Assembly: GCF_004362015.1 (NCBI RefSeq)
Contig: NZ_SNWW01000005.1
Coordinates: 248,001 to 312,000, forward strand
Direction of reading: 5' to 3'
DNA length: 64,000 nt
Source of the DNA: Flavobacterium chryseum
GTDB lineage: Bacteria > Bacteroidota > Bacteroidia > Flavobacteriales > Flavobacteriaceae
In this document: piece after piece, positions 60,994-64,000 of the stretch
Layout: each line of letters starts with the position of its first letter
Position numbering within the stretch: the first letter of the stretch is position 1
Notes under the pieces: generated by a model
What the model was told of the DNA's origin: nothing
Database searches by the model: none
Seen by the model: the letters and a program-made list of their open reading frames with translations, nothing else
Made by a program: the position numbers and the translations under genes

Positions 60994-62748
60994 ATGAAAG
61001 CAAAAGCATTCGACACCGGATTATTTAAACGAATTTTAACGTATACCAAACCTTATAAATGGCGCTATTATGGCGTTATTCTTTTCGCTGTTTCGCTATC
61101 GATTTTTGCGGCACTTCGCCCCTATTTACTAAAAGAAACGGTCGACGGCTATATCAAGACCCACGACAAGCACGGTCTATTGATGTATATTATGTTGATG
61201 GGTGTTGTGCTTTTGTGCGAAGTCTTCTCTCAGTTTTATTTTGTGTATTGGGCCAACTGGCTCGGACAGGATATTGTAAAAGACATTCGAACGAAGCTCT
61301 TTAAACACATTTTAAGTTTTAGAATGAAATATTTTGATTTGGTTCCGGTTGGACAATTGGTGACCAGATCTGTTTCTGACATTGAATCGATTGCCCGCAT
61401 TTTCAGTCAGGGTTTATTTATGATTATAAGTGACTTGATGAAAATGTTCGTCGTTTTGATTTTTATGTTTTACATGAACTGGAAGCTGACGTGGATTGTG
61501 ATCGTTGCAATGCCAATTTTGGTTTTTATTACACGAATTTTCCAACGTAAAATGCAGGTTGCTTTTGAAGAAGTCCGCACGCAGATTGCCAATATGAACT
61601 CGTTTGTACAGGAACGTGTTACGGGAATGAAAATCGTTCAGCTTTTTAACCGTGAGAAAATCGAAGCCGAAAACTTTAAAGAAATTAATGATAAACATCG
61701 AGTTGCATGGATTAAAACGATTTTATACAACTCAATATTTTTTCCAATTGCCGATATTATTTCGTCGATTACTTTAGGATTAGTTGTAGTTTATGGCGGA
61801 TTTAAAATTTTAAACGGAGATCATTTTACGACTTTTGGAGATTTATTTTCGTATACAATGTTCATCGGGATGTTGTTTAACCCGTTGCGTCAGATTGCGG
61901 ATAAATTTAATGAGATGCAATTAGGAATGATTGCTGCCAATCGTGTTTTTGATATTATCGACACACAAGATCATATTCAGGATACAGGAACGCTGGAAGC
62001 TCCAATTTTTGATGGAAGTATTGAATTTAAGGACGTTCGTTTTAGTTATATTCCTGAAGAAGAAGTGATAAAAGGAATCGATTTATCAGTAGCTTCCGGA
62101 CAAACGATTGCAATTGTAGGTTCTACCGGCGCCGGAAAATCGACGATTATTAATTTACTGAATCGTTTCTACGAAATTAATAGCGGAACCATTTTCATTG
62201 ACGGTCAAAACATCGAAAATTATACTTTGGCTTCCTTAAGAAAGCAAATTGCGGTTGTTCTGCAAGACGTATTTTTATTTGCTGATACAATTTACAACAA
62301 TATTACTTTGCACAATCCTGAAATTACAAGAGATCAGGTTCTTAATGCGGCAAAAAAAATTGGCGTACATGATTTTATCATGAGTCTGCCAGATAATTAT
62401 GATTTTGATGTAAAAGAACGTGGAGTTATGCTTTCGTCCGGACAACGCCAGTTAATCGCTTTTTTACGATCTTATGTAAGTAATCCGAGTATTTTGATTT
62501 TGGATGAAGCAACTTCGTCTATTGACACCTATTCTGAAGAATTGATTCAGCGCGCTACAGAAACAATTACAAATGGCAGAACTTCAATTATTATTGCGCA
62601 TCGATTGGCGACAATTGTAAATGCAGATAAAATTGTAGTTATGGATAAAGGTTTGATTGTAGAACAGGGAACTCATCAGGAATTGCTAAATAAAACTGAT
62701 GGTTATTATAAAAATCTGTACGATTCACAATTTTCTGTGGCGAACTAA
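60994..62748 (+). CDS. MsbA-like ABC exporter, fused membrane and ATPase domains
   Basis: The 584-residue half-transporter has six membrane helices in residues 1-320 and an ATPase from about 345: Walker A GSTGAGKSTIINLL, Q-loop region VVLQDVFLFADTIYNNI, signature LSSGQRQLIAFLR, Walker B ILILDEATSSID and the switch His in IIAHRLATI. It would act as a homodimer to export lipids, peptides or drugs. The substrate cannot be told. It follows truA, and about 140 bases separate it from the next gene. Confidence 0.93.
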   Translation: MKAKAFDTGLFKRILTYTKPYKWRYYGVILFAVSLSIFAALRPYLLKETVDGYIKTHDKHGLLMYIMLMGVVLLCEVFSQFYFVYWANWLGQDIVKDIRTKLFKHILSFRMKYFDLVPVGQLVTRSVSDIESIARIFSQGLFMIISDLMKMFVVLIFMFYMNWKLTWIVIVAMPILVFITRIFQRKMQVAFEEVRTQIANMNSFVQERVTGMKIVQLFNREKIEAENFKEINDKHRVAWIKTILYNSIFFPIADIISSITLGLVVVYGGFKILNGDHFTTFGDLFSYTMFIGMLFNPLRQIADKFNEMQLGMIAANRVFDIIDTQDHIQDTGTLEAPIFDGSIEFKDVRFSYIPEEEVIKGIDLSVASGQTIAIVGSTGAGKSTIINLLNRFYEINSGTIFIDGQNIENYTLASLRKQIAVVLQDVFLFADTIYNNITLHNPEITRDQVLNAAKKIGVHDFIMSLPDNYDFDVKERGVMLSSGQRQLIAFLRSYVSNPSILILDEATSSIDTYSEELIQRATETITNGRTSIIIAHRLATIVNADKIVVMDKGLIVEQGTHQELLNKTDGYYKNLYDSQFSVAN

Positions 62749-62891
62749 TTTTTCAAATGCTAAAAAATTTCTTAAAAAAGTTAAATTAGCGTTATAGAAG
62801 TCATAAATGTAAGATCTGGAAGAAATTATATAACTTTTAAAGCTTTTGAATTTTTTATATTTGAGATAATAAAAATCAAATGTAAAAGAAA

Positions 62892-63476
62892 ATGCCACAA
62901 AACAGATTTTATCCCAACGAAGAATTCAAAGAAATAGAAATAAACGCATCCTTACAACTTAGATATGCCATTTCAAACAGAGGTCGATTAATTAGTTTTT
63001 CAGAGGAAATAGAGAACGGACGCATCTTAAAAGGCGGCCTTAGCGATGGATATCCAACCTTCCGATTTAAAGTTAAAAAAGATGACAAAATTGTCAATAA
63101 ATATCTTTTCTTATATAAATTAGTTGCGCAATATTTTATTCCGAAACAATCTGAAGATCAAACTTATGTACTTCATTTAGATTATAACAGAAGTAATGAT
63201 GACATCAGCAATTTGCGCTGGGCAACAAAAGCCGAAATGATGGCGCACAGCCGCAAAAGCCCACGTGTTATTCAGGCAAAAAAGAACCTGATCGAACACA
63301 ACTTAAAAGCTGACGGAAGAAAATTAACCACAACTAAAGTGATGTTAATCAAAAAAATATTAGCAAGACCGGAACAAAAAACACGTCTTAAAATGATTGC
63401 CAAACAATTCGGAGTAAGCGAAATGCAAATACGACGAATTGCCAGCGGAGAAAACTGGGGGCACGTTAAGGTTTAA
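62892..63476 (+). CDS. NUMOD4/HNH-like protein with C-terminal helix-turn-helix
   Basis: The 194-residue protein begins with a NUMOD4-like region (FKEIEINASLQLRYAISNRG, RLISFSEEIENGRILKGGLS). The centre resembles an HNH nuclease (YVLHLDYNRSNDDISNLRWA; one His and the Asn are present but the leading HH pair is reduced). The C-terminus has a helix-turn-helix (LKMIAKQFGVSEMQIRRIAS). Homing endonucleases of phages and introns have these parts, but here no intron or phage gene is near. Free-standing versions occur in Flavobacteria and may act as DNA-binding regulators. Confidence 0.78.
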   Translation: MPQNRFYPNEEFKEIEINASLQLRYAISNRGRLISFSEEIENGRILKGGLSDGYPTFRFKVKKDDKIVNKYLFLYKLVAQYFIPKQSEDQTYVLHLDYNRSNDDISNLRWATKAEMMAHSRKSPRVIQAKKNLIEHNLKADGRKLTTTKVMLIKKILARPEQKTRLKMIAKQFGVSEMQIRRIASGENWGHVKV

Positions 63477-63519
63477 TTTTAGATCATTAATGGTTAATTA
63501 TTAATTGTTAATGGCTAAT

Positions 63520-63890
63520 TAATAATTAATAATCACTCTGATCGAAGTCGAAGAGCTTTTCAAAACGAAAGGTCTTCGACTTCGCTTTATTTATAAAAGT
63601 ACTATTTTACAAATTCAGAAGAAAAAGATAATTTATAATTAATAATTCACAATTAACAATTATAATGTCATTCTGAGCGAAGTCGAAGAGCTTTTCAACA
63701 CGAAAGGTCTTCGACTTCGCTTTGTTTGTTAAAGTACTATTTTACAGATTTACAAGAAAATATAATTTATAATTAATAATTAACCATTAACAATTATTTT
63801 CACTTCGCTTTGTTTATGAAAGTATTATTTTACAGATTTAGAGGAAAAACATGATTTATAATTAATAATTTACAATTAACAATTACATTT
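63520..63890. repeat. Tandem intergenic repeat units (about 135 bp)
   Basis: CGAAGTCGAAGAGCTTTTCA with facing GAAAGGTCTTCGACTTCGCTT, then AAAGTACTATTTTACA and TTTATAATTAATAATT, occurs at 63543 and again 135 bases later at 63678. A third unit from about 63775 lacks the GAAGAGC hairpin. The CGAAGTCGAAGA/TCTTCGACTTCG stem is another dispersed hairpin. The gap 63477-63975 holds no gene otherwise. Confidence 0.8.
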
Positions 63891-63975
63891 TGCCTTTTTA
63901 CTTTTTTACATCTTACTGTTTTTTAAAATAAATCCTTAAATTCGCAATCACAAATAACAAAAGAAAAATCGGGAA

Positions 63976-64000
63976 ATGAGTTTCGGAATTATAAACTTCA
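63976..64000 (+). CDS. Start of an unidentified gene (partial)
   Basis: ATG at 63976 opens a frame MSFGIINF that runs off the window. The upstream TAAATTCGCAATCAC and A-rich AAAGAAAAATCGGGAA give a plausible leader. Eight residues cannot identify the product. Confidence 0.45.

Overview
The window looks like part of a Flavobacterium chromosome (Bacteroidota). It is AT-rich, has A-rich translation start regions and Bacteroidota-type -7 boxes (TAnnTTTG), and carries a SusC/SusD pair, a Rho factor with an Asn-rich insert, a fused MoaC-MoaB, and DUF4293 and DUF3667 proteins. No rRNA, tRNA, CRISPR array, transposase or phage gene was seen.

Layout. 1-7.1 kb: mixed genes (AraC regulator, mdaB with a YgiN-like monooxygenase, methyltransferase, LysR regulator, DUF2130 protein, two META-domain lipoproteins). 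7.3-33.5 kb: a nearly complete assimilatory nitrate island. It holds nirB, nirD, DUF4202, a NarX-like kinase, a NarL-like regulator, narK, a porin, a 1172-residue nitrate reductase fused to its own NAD(P)H/FAD reductase and [2Fe-2S] domain, and a sulfite/nitrite-reductase-like protein ending in a rubredoxin. A minus-strand block then supplies molybdenum cofactor and the first step of siroheme synthesis (moeA, TauE-family permease, mobA, cobA, moaD, moeB-like, moaE, moaCB, moaA). 34-47.6 kb: a sulfate-ester scavenging island (SusC/SusD, two sulfatases, a 39-residue membrane peptide, a fatty acid hydroxylase family enzyme, a rhodanese-thioredoxin lipo/secreted protein, a frameshifted YeiH-type exporter, cysK). 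47.7-64 kb: housekeeping and miscellaneous genes (rocD, Lrp regulator, hydrolase, DUF3667, M28 peptidase, rho, DUF4293, a second LuxR-type regulator/kinase pair, YfcE phosphoesterase, a flotillin-like protein, truA, ABC exporter, NUMOD4 protein).

How it works together. Nitrate would cross the outer membrane through the porin, enter by NarK, be reduced by the fused Mo enzyme to nitrite and by siroheme NirBD to ammonium. The minus-strand genes make the cofactors, and the kinase/regulator pair would sense nitrate or nitrite. TACTTA/TACGTA half-sites, often 10-12 bp apart, lie at the promoters of nirB, narK, the response regulator, the nitrate reductase and moeA. They resemble NarL heptamers and suggest one regulon.

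The most interesting signal is the long leader of the sulfatase island. A ten-codon reading frame, MKKMQTCCCK, ends in three Cys codons. It is followed by a perfect 10-bp hairpin whose loop and 3' arm can instead pair with the Cys codons, and a second mini-frame (MCFCC) lies upstream. This is the layout expected for ribosome-mediated cysteine attenuation. A 17-bp operator-like sequence occurs both upstream of this leader and, inverted with one mismatch, upstream of the hydroxylase genes.

Intergenic spaces are filled with several families of dispersed inverted repeats. They separate genes that otherwise form operons.
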